64,000 nt of DNA from Coix lacryma-jobi var. lacryma-jobi (taxonomy: Eukaryota > Streptophyta > Magnoliopsida > Poales > Poaceae): contig CM019827.1 of the NCBI GenBank assembly GCA_009763385.1, positions 90,132,314 through 90,196,313 on the forward strand. The letters are read 5' to 3'. Shown here one piece after another: positions 34,118-45,095 of the stretch. A model generated the notes under the pieces. The model did no database searches, had not been told where the DNA came from, and saw only the letters and a list, made by a program, of their open reading frames with translations. The first letter of the stretch is position 1; every line of letters starts with the position of its first letter. The translations under genes and the position numbers were made by a program.

Positions 34118-35725
34118 CTAACGGTGAGAGGTGCGCGGCGATGACTGAAATCGCGCGCAAAGACACACCGCGAACTGAATGTCCGGGCGTGTCGTCGTCA
34201 GATACAGCAGCGACCCGATCATACTCCGGTACTCCTTCTGGTCCACTGCTTCTCCCTCCTTGTCCGCATCCAGGGCTGTCGTGGTCGACATGGGTGTTGG
34301 AAGAGGCTTGGCCTCACCCATATCGAATTTCTTCAGGATATCCTTGGTATACTTACCCTGGTGCACAAACGTTCCCTCTCGAGATTGCTGGATTTGCAAT
34401 CCAAGGAAAAACGTCAACTCGCCCATCATGCTCATCTCAAACTCCCTGCTCATAGTATCTGCAAACTTCGCATCCAAAGCGTTTGAGGAACCACCGAAAA
34501 TGATATCATCCACGTAAATCTGGACCAAGAGATTGTCACTGCCTTGCTTGAGGAGAAAGAGCGTTTTATCCACACATCCCATTTTAAAACCGTTAGCAAG
34601 CAAAAAGGTTTTCAACCTATCATACCAGGCTATTGGGGCTTGTTTCAAACCATACAAAGCTTTGTGAAGTTTAAAAACATGGTTTGGAAACATGGGATTT
34701 TCGAAACCGGGGGGTTGTTTCACATACACCTCCTCTTCTATGTAGCCGTTTAAGAAGGCACTCTTGACATCCATTTGAAAAAGTTTGAACCCTTTGGATG
34801 GAGCAAAAGCCAAGAGTATCCTAATCGCCTCCAAACGAGCTACAGGAGCAAAACTCTCCTCATAGTCTATCCCCTCCTTCTGACTATACCCCTGGGCTAC
34901 AAGTCTGGCCTTGTTTCTCACAACATGGCCATCTTCTCCTTGTTTGTTTTTGAAAACCCATATTGTCCCAATAGGATGACACTCAAGAGGAAGAGGAACA
35001 AGAACCCCAACCCGATTTCTCTCAAAGTTCTCGAGCTCCTCATGCATGGCATTGACCCAATCTGGATCCGTCAAAGCGTGTCCAACATCTCGGGGTTCAA
35101 AATCATCAACAAATGCAGATTGAGCAAAGTGAGAGATTTGTTGTGACCTTGACCGAGTGACCCGTTCGCCGATGCTGCCGATCATCTGTTGAGGTGGGTG
35201 TTGGCGCTGAATGTGGCGTGGCGCCTCCCATGCTGAAGTGGCCTCCCCCTCAACAGCAGCTGGTTCCTCCTCGGGTACAAAAGGTACAGCTCGAGGTGGC
35301 GGATCCCACGGCCCCCAAGTCGAAGAAGAGGGATCAGGGCCGTGAGTCATAGTAGAAGTCGCTCTTTGCGGCACAGTAGGTGGAGGAGGTGCTGGGTCAT
35401 CCATCCCTTCAGCACCCTCTTCTTCATCATCGAAAAGAGGCTCGCCAACCTCATGATCACCTGCATGCTCAAAACGGGAAGAAGGACAAACCATGGTCTC
35501 GTCGAACGTGACATCTGTTGTCTCCATGACTGGGTTAGTATCAATGTTAAGTACACGATAAGCTCGAGTGTGAGTGCCATAACCCAAAAATACACCGTCA
35601 GAAGAACGAGACTCAAACTTGTCCAAGTTGCCCTTTTTGAGTAGAAAACAATGGCAACCGAAAACTCTAAAATAACTCACTTTGGGTTGTTTTCCAAAAT
35701 GCAACTCATAAGAAGTCTTTTTCAA
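34118..35725 (-). pseudogene. Integrase C-terminus and reverse transcriptase (Copia)
   Basis: A 535-codon frame. Residues 1-80 are the integrase tail (FRVFGCHCFLLKKGNLDKFE; GVFLGYGTHTRAYRVLNI). An acidic, Pro-rich linker follows (about 80-190). From about 215 it is Copia RT: NKARLVAQGYSQKEGIDYEE, FAPVARLEAIRILLA, FQMDVKSAFLNGYIEEEVYV, LYGLKQAPIAWYD and the catalytic QIYVDDIIFG. The RT is the best-preserved part of the element. It starts out of register with the integrase core and ends in a stop before RNase H. Confidence 0.95.
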
Positions 35726-35731
35726 GAAAGC

Positions 35732-36016
35732 TCAGAGAAAAATACGATTGGAAATGTAGCATGCAGTGCTCATAGCTTCGGCCCAATATCGCCTAGGAGT
35801 CCTATGCTCATCGAGCATCGTCCTGGCCATCTCTACAAGGGTCCGATTCTTCCTTTCTACAACACCATTATGAGGCGGTGTGTAGGGAGAAGAAAACTGA
35901 AGCTCTAAACCCAAGGAGTTACAAAACTTCTCAAAATCCGAGTTCTTGAATTCAGAACCATTATCACTCCTAATAGCTCGCATTGAGTTCAAAGGGAACT
36001 CATTCTGAAGACGCAA
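35732..36016 (-). pseudogene. Copia integrase core, second half
   Basis: Frame of 94 codons with AIRSDNGSEFKNSDFEKFC (second catalytic Asp) and SSPYTPPHNGVVERKNRTLV (catalytic Glu), then RYWAEAMSTACYISNR. The acidic residues of the core are kept. A stop near 35733 separates it from the tail, and a break near 36017-36043 from the first half. Confidence 0.9.
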
Positions 36017-36043
36017 AATCAGATTGCGAGCAAAAGAGAAAGT

Positions 36044-36763
36044 CTAAGTTTTCTCAGCTAAAAAGAAAACCCACGAAGATCTCGAAAAGTCATCAACAAC
36101 AACAAGCACATACCACTTCCCCCCAACCGAGCTCACCCGAGCCGGACCAACAAGGTCCATGTGCAAAAGCTCACCAGGGCGCTTGGTCATGACCTGAGTC
36201 ACTGGGTGGTGGGGAGCGACAACCATCTTCCCATGTCTACGAGAATAGCAAACAAGATCCTTCTCTATGGATAACTTGGGCAATCCTCGGATTAGGCTAA
36301 GTGAACTAAGTCTTGCAAGCAAGTCGAAGCTCAAATGTCCTAGTCTCCTATGCCACTTCCAAAGATCAGAGGAGGAAGGTCCAGCCAAAAGACAACGAGA
36401 AACTCCAAACGACTCCGAGAAATCCGCATGAAAGGCTTTCCCAAAGGGCGAAATCCCACAAACGAGATTGCCCTGAGGATCCAAAATACGACTGAGATTC
36501 GGCTTAAAACGAATCTCATAGTCGTCATCAAAGAGTTGCGAAACAGAAAGAAGGTTAAAATGCAAGTTAGAAACAAGAGCAACATCGCGCAACACAAAGT
36601 GCTCATTAACTCGCACCGACCCACGAGACAATACTCTACCTTTGCTATTGTCGCCGGAGGTGATAAACTCCTTTCTGGCGACCCGACTAAGACTGGAGAA
36701 CCACTTGGCGTTTCCGGTCATGTGCCTCGAGCAACCGGAGTCCACCAACCAAACGTTCTCCAA
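36044..36763 (-). pseudogene. Copia protease and integrase N-terminal half
   Basis: Residues 4-20 hold the protease site NVWLVDSGCSRHMTGNAKWF (Asp-Ser-Gly). Residues about 130-165 are the pre-integrase domain (WKWHRRLGHLSFDLLARLSS). The integrase core begins with ELLHMDLVGPARVSSVGGKW and VVVDDFSRSSWVFFL. In the HHCC zinc site the second Cys pair is damaged (DLVCYSRRHGKM, with Arg in the second Cys position), so zinc binding is probably lost. Confidence 0.9.
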
Positions 36764-36777
36764 TCGTTTTTCCTACA

Positions 36778-37203
36778 TCAATAAAAAGACATAGGGTGAG
36801 CATACGGTCCAACACTAGGGTTAGTGAAGTAAGGAGAATACCAGTGTTGGGCCAGCTGCTCAAAAGAACAGTTAGCAGAAAAACCATTCCTAGCATGCCT
36901 ACGGGAAGAGCGATCAACACGTTGAGGAAAACGTGGTCCGCTATGGGAAGAGCGTCCATCGCGATACTCAAAACGCGGTGGGTGAAAACGCTCAACAACA
37001 AAGCCACCGCCACGGGGTCCATAGCCTACAACTACAGGCTCCCACCGGGCACGTTCTCTCCGCTGCCTAGGCCTAGGAACTTTAGGTTCTAGACCTCTAG
37101 GCCTAATAGCACGCCTCTGAACATTTGGCACATGTACATCATGGAAGGATGGTACATGTCCGTGTTGTTCATCTCCTTTGCACGACGCGCCTCTCTCTTG
37201 CAC
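36778..37203 (-). pseudogene. gag C-terminal tail, Arg-rich
   Basis: The frame overlaps the previous gag piece and leads into the protease. It is rich in Arg and Gly (PRPRQRRERARWEP, YGPRGGGFVVERF) and ends with aromatic repeats near WYSPYFTNPSVGPYAHPMS. Assigned from position and composition. Confidence 0.5.
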
Positions 37204-37631
37204 CGAAAGCAGAACTCACTCAAGTGTCCATCTCTCCCACAGTGCTCATAATGGTACCTCACCGCTCTCAAAGGGGGTTGTTGGTACTCACGGTAGTGGG
37301 TGTGAATCAATTTGCCCTTCTGTGGCATAAGCTCCTCCTGGATGGGTGGCATGGTGTCCAGCTTGTTCTTGAGGTGGTTTGGTTTGGGAGCCCATGATTG
37401 TTTCTTGGGTGGAGCTCTTGGAGGCTCAACAAAGACCCCATCCTTGGTGTTAGGCTTGAGAGGCTCTTTGGGTGGAATCTTGGTAAGCTTGGGAGTAGTG
37501 GTGGAGTTGGGCTTCTCACATGGGTTAAGACCACTCGACTCTCCAATCTTCCCAAAAGATGAGACATCAACACCCGTAGCAAAACCTACACCTGGACCTC
37601 CAGCAGCTCGCTTGAATTGGGAGATCATCAT
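37089..37631 (-). pseudogene. gag tail with a second, damaged zinc-knuckle-like motif
   Basis: Pro/Lys-rich linker followed by VRYHYEHCGRDGHLSEFCFR. The pattern C-GRDGHLSEFC looks like a zinc knuckle whose first Cys has become Tyr. It continues CKREARRAKEMNN. Position between the coiled coil and protease fits a Sirevirus gag. Confidence 0.6.
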
Positions 37632-37637
37632 TCCGAG

Positions 37638-38387
37638 CTATGGCTCACCGCTAGACACCCATGACAAGATGGTCCGAAGGTATGTGTTTTCCTCCTCGGT
37701 TTGCATCTTGTCATGCTTCACATTAGCGATCTCCATTTCCAAACCCTCACAATGAACACACCTCGCCACACATGTGCTACCTGAGTTGGCCTCTTCAAGA
37801 GACACAATCTTGGCATTCTTCTCTGCCAACTCAGATTGCAAGCCCGCACAGGACTTGCACGCATCCAACAGCAAAGATCTCGCCTTCAGCTCATCCACAT
37901 CTCCTACCAACACAGCATACTTGCTTCTCAAGGTGAGAAGGTCAGTCATGTGTGTGGAGCACATCTCACACTCCTCCTCCTCGGTAACAACTACGGTGGA
38001 CTTGACATATTCAAGTTCCTTCACCGTATCTTCCCTCTTCTGCCTAAACTCCTTGCGCTCTCTAGCAGCACGCCTAAGCAACTTATCCTGACTAAGGAGC
38101 GCGGCAGTAAGCTTCTCGACCTCAGCAGAAAGCTCGTCAGGGGTCTGAGATACCTAGGAGGTGTCGTCATCGTCATCGTCGTTTCGAGGTGTGTCCTCCA
38201 GCTTGCCGTCGACCTCCTTGCCGAGGGCCATGGTGCAGAAGCCGTCGTCGTCGACGAAGAAGCAGAGACCGTTCAGCTTGTCCTCGATCCTCTTCTTCTT
38301 CTCGGACTCATCGTCGCTTGAGGTAGCGGAGTCATCATCCGAGTCATCGATGTCGCTGAGCGTGGCGAAGAACGCACGCTGCTCAGC
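37638..38387 (-). pseudogene. gag coiled-coil and acidic region
   Basis: The frame 38081-37638 is a probable coiled coil rich in Glu, Lys and Leu (KEFRQKREDTVKELEYVKST; LQSELAEKNAKIVSLEEANS) with several Cys pairs. Upstream (38155-38387) the same polypeptide has an acidic run of Asp and Ser, with a stop near 38153. Coiled-coil tails of this type are typical of Sirevirus Gag. Confidence 0.65.
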
Positions 38388-38675
38388 CTAGGCCTTCTTC
38401 ATGTACTTTGTCTTGATGTACTCCTTGTCGAAGCCGCCCATCCGCTTGTGCTTCGCGGGGACGTACTTCTCCTTGCGCTTGTCAGAGTCGTACTTGTGCC
38501 CATGATCCGCCTTGCCGAAGGTCTGCTTGTTCTTCTTCGGGCAATTGGCGATGAAGTGGTTGGGGTCGCCGCACTCGAAACATACCGAGCGTCCTCCTTC
38601 GCGGCGACGGTTCATGCGGTTGTTGTGGAACCGCGAGAACCGGTTGGCGAGCAATGCCAACTCGTCATCCCCCAT
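38388..38675 (-). pseudogene. gag zinc knuckle
   Basis: The frame contains VCFECGDPNHFIANCPKK, a complete CCHC knuckle (C-x2-C-x4-H-x4-C), preceded by the basic FSRFHNNRMNRRREGG and followed by a Lys-rich tail. It binds element RNA during packaging. It overlaps the end of the preceding gag frame in another register, so a frameshift lies at 38665-38675. Confidence 0.85.
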
Positions 38676-39370
38676 GAACTCCTAGCTGCTCCTCTATGAC
38701 AGAAAGAAGAGAATAAAGTGCAAAGCCTCTAGAGGGGTTAGCAGAAGAGCTAGAAACCAAAGCCATCGATGGGCCAGAAGGATTTTCATAAGAAGCCCTC
38801 GCCATGGCATCGATCTCACTGGACTTGAGCTTACTGAAGAGCTCGTCGCACGTGAGGGTCTCATAGTTAGGCGATTTGATGATCGCCTGATCCTTGGAAT
38901 CCCACCCCGATCGATCAAGAGTATGCAAAAGCTTCAAAGCTCTCTCATGATCATCGAAAGGCAACAGCTCCTCGTTAGCCCTCATCATGTGGACATTCAC
39001 CCGAAAGCGAGCGAATAAACTTTCTATGCTCTCGCTTGAACGACTCGTAGAGATGGGTTTTGACTTGAGAGGTTCCCTCATGGAAACACATGAGGGTAGC
39101 CCAAATCTCCCGAGCCGTAGCGAGGTGAGAAACGCGATCAAACTCAGACATGCTCAAGCATGAGAAAAGAGCATTACAGGCTCGGCTATTGGCATCATGC
39201 TCATCGATCTGACGCTGAGTAACACGAGCAGCCAAAACAACGTAATCGGCAGAGTTGCAAATATCCCAAATAGAAGCACCAATACTCTGCAGATAGGCCG
39301 ACATGCGTATCTTCCAATACGCATAGTTCGTCCCATCGACAAACGGCGGTTTCCCCACGCCGCGATCCAT
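38665..39370 (-). pseudogene. gag N-terminal and UBN2-like domain
   Basis: The frame from 39370 starts MDRGVGKPPFVDGTNYAYWK, the usual opening of Copia gag, and runs to LYESFKREHRKF. A frameshift near 39035 moves the domain to frame 39141-38665: SIESLFARFRVNVHMMRANE, FDDHERALKLLHTLDRSGWD and YETLTCDELFSKLKSSEID. The ATG at 39370 lies 50 bases after the primer site, the natural start. It is the capsid part of Gag. Confidence 0.9.
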
Positions 39371-39419
39371 GTCGCCTTCTGTGGATCTGGAACCGGCTAA
39401 GGTGGAAGATCCTTAACCT

Positions 39420-39432
39420 GCTCCAATACCAA
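39420..39432 (-). other. Primer binding site, initiator-Met tRNA type
   Basis: On the minus strand TTGGTATTGGAGC lies directly after the 5' LTR; it differs from the canonical TGGTATCAGAGC complement by two bases. Confidence 0.85.
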
Positions 39433-39850
39433 TTGAAGGACCGAGAATGCAATAGCAAGGCGACCAGAGGGGGGGGCGTGAATGGGAGCACAAAAATGTC
39501 TTTTGAAACTTTGGCCTTTTGTCCCCAAAATCAACCGCAACAGCTTCGATTGAAACCGTGATGCTCACGACCCTTGGAAGAGGGTGGATGATCCCTAGGA
39601 TCACAGCCGAGCACCACAAAGCGATAGCAAGCCAATTGGCAAAAGCACCGGATCAAGTTTGCTCCTTGAAAACCGAGTCCCGAACGTAGATTGGAGACTA
39701 CGTCGAGAAATCCCCAAATATCGATGCTAACAAGTAGCAAAGATACTTAGAGATGTTTCTTGGCTAACTATAGGGCCAAACGAGAAGTCCTGAAAACCAA
39801 GAGGAAAGGCCGGGAGACCAAATGCACTGAAAGGCACTAGTCTGCGAGTT

Positions 39851-40112
39851 CCCGGACTGTCCGCGGGTACGGTCCCGGACTGACCGCGGTACAGCCAGAC
39901 TGTCCGTGAGCATGGGCGGACTGTCCGCCGGTCAAATGACCAAAACACCAAGGTTGCTGAAGTCCCCTGCTCATGTCCCAGACTGTCCGCGAAATCCAAC
40001 GGCGGACTGTCCGCCGGTCAAGGAACAGTAAAGCACTCGAAGAACACAGCCACTGATCTGTCGTTTCCCTGATGCGCGGACTGTCCGCGGGAGGAACGGC
40101 GGACTGTCAGCG
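39851..40112. repeat. CGGACTGTCCG palindrome cluster, 5' LTR
   Basis: About eight copies of the same palindrome as at 30366-30630, with different single-base changes. Confidence 0.85.
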
Positions 40113-40910
40113 ATCTCCCAGTGAGGGCGATTTCGGTTGCCCCTCACACAACTCTTCCCAAATCTGAATCAAAACTCAATCCCACGTTCCCAAACATGGA
40201 GAAGATGATCACGAGGTAGTTAGGAGACTATCCCCAAGAAATCATCTGCTCAAATCGATTCAATCACCGGGAAATCGAAAGGGGAGGAGTATGAACGGAA
40301 AAACACCACGAAAATGAAATCAACCCGATCTACTTGTTCATGAGGAGATAGATGAATTCCTTCGGCGAAAATGATCTCCTCACTATAAAGAACAAGTTGA
40401 TTCAAACGGATTTCGCAAAGACGCAGTAGAGAGGGAGATCGAGTGATGGGAAAATCGCGGAGAAACGAGGAACGCGAAGAACACGAATAAAACGCGAATC
40501 AAGTCATCGATCTGCAACCGTGTGGCTACCACACGCTACAACAGTGAGATTATGGTCACACTTCCTCAAAATCTCCACTACACAGAGGTATGGTTCTCTG
40601 CGGATCTCAGCTAGCTACAACAGGGGATTGGGAGAGCAGGAAACCCTAGAAGCAAAGAGCAAATGACTAAAATAGAATGGGAGGAGGGTGTCTCCCTCTA
40701 CTTATCCTAATTCTAATTCCTACTCTACCCCTCACTAATTACAGAGCGAACCAGCTAAACCCTAGGGTTATTCTGGACCAACTCGTGGTAGGTGGTGATC
40801 CGACGGCCACGCCAGCACAACTGGTAGCGTTGCCTCGACGCAACCTCACCGATCGCCGCCACGTGCCGCCACCGCTCTGCTTGTCCTTTTTCCGGACGTC
40901 ACACCCCCGG

Positions 40911-41126
40911 TTTTGTGGCCCAAACCGAGAAACCAGCCGACCATCGCCTGAGTTTTGTGGCCCAAACTCAGCAAACCCGCAGCACCCAGGTTTTGAGGCC
41001 CAAACCTGGAAACCGTCCTCAGCTCGAGTTTCGTGGCCCAAACTCGGAAACCATCGGCGCCTAGGTTTTGAGGACCAAACCTAGAAACCGTCCACTCGGT
41101 GGTTTTTCTGTGGCTCAACCACCAAA
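40911..41126. repeat. Matching hairpin array in the 5' LTR
   Basis: Six units. The unit at 41061-41084 has stem CTAGGTTT/AAACCTAG where the other LTR has CCAGGTTT/AAACCTGG: both arms changed together. The unit at 41024 has a one-base stem mismatch. Confidence 0.85.
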
Positions 41127-41539
41127 CCGAGCCGTAGAAGGGATGCACCGTCCGTGCACCCCGTCCACCGACACGTGTCCCCAGGTCCTCGACCCGAGCA
41201 ACACCGTGGCTGCAAGTCTTCGCTCGTCGCTGTCCCAGGCTGTCAGCCACCACAGCCGATCCTCAGGCCACTGGTCCCTCAGTCCAAGCCTCACGTCCGC
41301 CCTTCGCCACTCTCGGTCCATCGGCACGGCACGTCTCTACTTGACCTTCACCTTGCCTTTGATCACTGTATCCGTGCTCGACACCTGCACAACACAAGCC
41401 AAAGAACATGCGCATCATCCCAGTTGACAATCACTCATCACTCAGAGACTCGGCATACACCCATGTATCCGCAGGTTTTCAAAAAAACGTCTGGATGCTT
41501 CATCGCTCCTCTGACACAGCATAGCGTCTACCGGGCCAT

Positions 41540-41670
41540 TGCCTCGTACTCCGTGCCCAGACGCCTTTTTGTTTCCCTCAAAAACCGTGTACTGCTCTGA
41601 CGTACTGTTGTGACGCTTTGATTTCCATGTCGGATGCCTTTTCGTCTTCCTCGAAAACCGTGTATTGCTT
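41540..41670 (+). repeat. Imperfect direct repeat upstream of the antisense gene
   Basis: A block from about 41558 (AGACGCCTTTTTGTTTCCCT, then AAAAACCGTGTACTGC) recurs from about 41631 with small changes (GGATGCCTTTTCGTCTTCCT, then GAAAACCGTGTATTGC). They stand directly before the TATA box. Confidence 0.6.
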
Positions 41671-41677
41671 TTGCGTG

Positions 41678-41686
41678 TATATAAAA
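41678..41686 (+). promoter_or_regulatory. TATA box of the antisense gene
   Basis: TATATAAAA followed by GAGGG, about 290 bp before the ATG at 41970. The intervening leader has a plausible intron (41827-41969, GTACGT...TTAG) ending directly at the ATG. Confidence 0.55.
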
Positions 41687-41969
41687 GAGGGAACCGCGGG
41701 TGGGATAGCCACTTGGCCAGTTGAAACACTCCGGACGCCTTGCTGAGTGCCTGCGAAACCCTGCGTCAATCGCATAAGCGAAAGCTCTCGGTGCCTACAC
41801 CATTCATTGGCGGAACGTCAATTGTGGTACGTAGCTTTTACACTTCTCTTAGTTTCTCCCGGTTTGATTCATGCTTCGCTTCGTTCCTTTAAGTTTCTGT
41901 TCTATCGCCCCTATTTTCTTTTGCCTTTCGCTTTCATCTTTTGTTCATTCATCTTCTGCGCCATGTTAG

Positions 41970-44900
41970 ATGGCGTCTTCCACTTCCACGTCGACCACAA
42001 GCTCTAGCGAAAGCGGTGGCGCTTCTGGGTCTTCTTGTCACGAAAGTAGTGTCGACATATTGATTGGATTCGGGGGGGCTCCACGGGTTCCGGATTATAG
42101 CGGGAGCCTGACTGATGGAGACTCTGGTTTAGTTTCGGTGCCCACCGACTGTTCATTTTATCGGGGCACTTCGCGAATGACGACTGCTGGCTTGCAAGCA
42201 ATGGCCGAAAATGGGCCACTGAGGAGAGACCATCTGGCGAATTGTTGCGTCCCCGAAGAGGAAGAGGTGCCGATTCCGCGGCCTTTGAAGCTATCGTTTT
42301 CCGCGACTATTTCGCCGCTGGGCTGGACTTTCCGCTTGAAGAGTTTATCGCGGATGTCCTTTCTGGGTTCGAGATACAGCTCCACCAGCTGACGCCGAAT
42401 GCGTTTGTCAGACTCGGCGTTTTTCGCCATGGCGATTAAGATGCTTGGCTGCACACCGTGAGCGGATGTTTTCGTGCGGTTTTACGACATTCACCATCGA
42501 CCAACGAAAGTGGATGACCCTTTGTTAGTAGGCAAACTGCCCAGCGAGATTGGGTGCATCAACTTTGTCCCGCGGAACACCCGGGGTAGAGTTTCCATTT
42601 CGCTTACCTATCGAAACAAATGGCCGGATTGGAATCACTTCTGGTTCTACCACCGCGTTTGCTCGGAGGAGACCGTCACATCCGAGTTGGGTGAAGGGGA
42701 GAAAAAGGCCTCTCCACTCGTATCGGTTTTGGAGAGATGCCCCGGGAGGCATCTTCCGCCCGTAGCGCTGAATGACATAGAAGCCATTCGCTGTGGAGAC
42801 GCTTTCGCACTCACCGCTCGGTTTCAAATTAGCTGAGACTTAGTTGAAGAGTGGATGGCTATCGGGATGAACCCGCTCTGCAGTGCAACCTCTTTCGAAG
42901 GTTTTTTCGACTAGGATGGGTATCGGGGCCCCCTTCTTCTGCTTGAGAGACCCGCGAATTTTGCTGATGATGAAAGTTATGTGAAGCATATTGAAAGCGA
43001 AACGAGGAAACTTTGCGGGCCATATTTGCGAAAGGAAAGTGAGTTCCAACTCGGCAACCTCGGCCGAAGTCGCCGCTTGAAACGGGCTTTCGACGCTATG
43101 GGTGTCAAATACGCTGAAAGACCTCTGGTTGACAAAAGCAACGAAGAGACTGAAGGCTTGAAGGCGAAAGGCAAAGGAATGGCTCGGCGTGGGGGGCGTA
43201 GCGGTGTGGTCCCTCGGTGAAAATCAGCCGAAGTTGGAGATATTCGCATCGGTCGTTTAATTGCTAAACCTATGCTTAAGAGCCGAAAGGTAGCTATGGA
43301 GTCGATTACCGACGTTGATCTTTTCGATCACCCAAGGGTGGTTAGTTTCTCCGCTTTCGTTTTGGCTTGGTTATGATTTTTGTCTTTCCTTTCGTGCTTT
43401 AGTTGTTGTTCTTACGGCTCACGCTGTGCGTTTAAAACACACTATTTTTTTGTTTTGCAGAGTGCGTCTTACGCTGCTGAGATGGCTCCGAAAAAACCGA
43501 ATGTTCGCCTCTCACACTCGGTGTTTGATGATGACGCCTCCGTTGCTGACCATCCGACCTTTCCAAAGCTTGGCTCGAGAAAGGCTTCGGGTTAGCCGGA
43601 TGCCACGGAACGCCAGGCCAAAAAACCAAAGTCTGCGCGCCCCGAGCCCCTTGCTCGGGCCACCGGCGAGAGAGCGGCTTCTGGCGGGAAGGGGACCGGG
43701 TCTGAGAGCATGTCGGCTCCCGCTGCTGTTGATAAAGGTAAGTCGCAGTCTTCATCACGGTGCATTCGCTTGACGCAAGAGATGGTGGAAGGGCAACTTC
43801 TCGGTTATGGGCGATTGATTATCAACGGTGTGCCTTTAGACTATGAGAGCCCGTGCTTTTACACTGGCGTGAGCTCGTCGAGCAAAACTAATGATGCAAA
43901 AGAGGAGTCTTATTGCATTGCTCGTTCTTTGGGTGCAGCCTCAGACGCCCAACTCGCCTGCCAAATTGACTATCGACGGGCGGGGATCCTTCCTGGCGGA
44001 AGTGAGAAGGCTGTTAGGTTTGTGGAGTTCTCTCAGAAAGCTTTCATCACGCCGGAGGTCGAGAGAGACCTCCTTAAAGTTAGCAGTGCGAAGCTCAACG
44101 ACGCTCTGTCATTTCACTTGGCCAGCGTAAGTATTTTGTTTCGTTGTGGGCCTCATGTCTCTTTCGCTTTCGTCTCATTTTTTAACTTTTTGCCTTTGAT
44201 TTGCTGATATTCGCAGGCTGCTGTCATCGCTCGCAGCCAAAGCAACCAGGCTGACCTCCACATTCGTAAGGTCGAGCGTGAAAAACAGGACCTTGAAACT
44301 CAAGTAAAGAAACTCGCCGCCGACCTGGAGTCGCAGGCCAAGAAAGCTGAGGATGAGCGCACCTCCCGGAAGGTGAGCCAGAAAGAGGTTCAAAATCTTA
44401 AGAGGGAGATTTCGCAGCTGCGGGCTGCCCAGGCCGATAGGGAGAAGGCGCTTCTGACTTCCGCTGGAGATGCAGTGTCTCGCTTTCGCGAGTGCCTTCA
44501 CAACATCGGCGTCGAGGCGGAAGATCCCTCAGAGCGCGACGTCGATATCCTAATTGGCTAGATTCGTTCCGAGATGGAGTCGCTGGACGGGCACATGGCC
44601 CTCGGCCATGACTACGCCGCCGTCACGAACATCAAGGTGATCGATCATAGTCTCGTTGATGCCGGCTGCTCTCATATCGTGGACCTTCCGGTCAAGGAGG
44701 TTGACTATTACTGGCGTACCCCTGAGGCTGCCAAGGTCCTGGGCAAGAGATTTTTTGATGAGTTCTGGCTGGCGGGGGGAAATGACATGTCTCTCATGCA
44801 ATCCGCCATGGGCCGCGGGAAGGTACTTTCGAATGCTTTTGCTTTCGCCTTGACCTTATTTTCGACTTGTGGCATGGTTGATGCCTCTTCTGAGTTATCC

Positions 44901-45095
44901 CTTTTGATGCAGACTCCGGAGGAGAAAGCTCACATCCGAAAGGTGTTTTCGGACTTCATCTTCAAAAGGCGGGCGCGCGAGGTCAATCCGGAAGATGAAG
45001 TGAGCCCCCCTCATTCGAATGAGGAGGTCCCCGAAAGCTCGGCTGCCGCTGCTTCTCGTGACGCGAACGCTCACCAAGATGCGGTAGATGAATGA
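41970..45095 (+). pseudogene. Antisense accessory gene with a Transposase_28-type domain
   Basis: The ATG at 41970 opens a Ser/Thr-rich N-terminus. From about 42272 the frame gives FEAIVFRDYFAAGLDFPLEE and IQLHQLTPNAFVRLGVF, then NFVPRN and KWPDWNHFWFYHRV (42560-42665), which match the plant 'putative gypsy type transposon' domain (Transposase_28). A variable middle follows, then a coiled coil (44217-44500). Two 90-bp introns are visible, 44127-44216 and 44823-44912, and a third ends with TTTTGCAG at 43460. Frameshifts near 42270 and 42421, a TGA near 42461 and a TAG near 44560 break it. Its function is unknown; such frames occur opposite to pol in Tat elements. Confidence 0.7.
44217..44563 (+). 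other. Coiled-coil exon of the antisense gene
   Basis: Reads AVIARSQSNQADLHIRKVER, KKLAADLESQAKKAEDERTS and KREISQLRAAQADREKALLT: heptad-like, rich in Lys, Glu, Gln and Leu. The frame stops at 44561-44563 (TAG), but the same frame goes on at once with IRSEMESLDGHMALGHDYAA, so the stop is a late mutation. Confidence 0.65.

Larger units (their letters stand above)
29954..41473 (-). mobile_element. Sirevirus-type Ty1/Copia retrotransposon
   Basis: Two LTRs of about 2.04 kb (29954-31994 and 39434-41473) flank minus-strand gag and pol in Copia order: protease, integrase, reverse transcriptase, RNase H. The primer site at 39420-39432 pairs with initiator-Met tRNA. Sirevirus features are the large LTRs with palindrome clusters, several copies of the polypurine tract before the 3' LTR, and a long gag with a zinc knuckle plus a coiled-coil tail. 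The pentamers outside the LTRs (TAAAT and GGTTT) do not match. All proteins are broken. Confidence 0.9.
39434..41473 (-). repeat. 5' LTR of the Copia element
   Basis: 2040 bp, same ends as the copy at 29954-31994. It lacks one 44-bp hairpin unit present in that copy and carries about 50 extra bases near 41168-41217. Confidence 0.9.
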
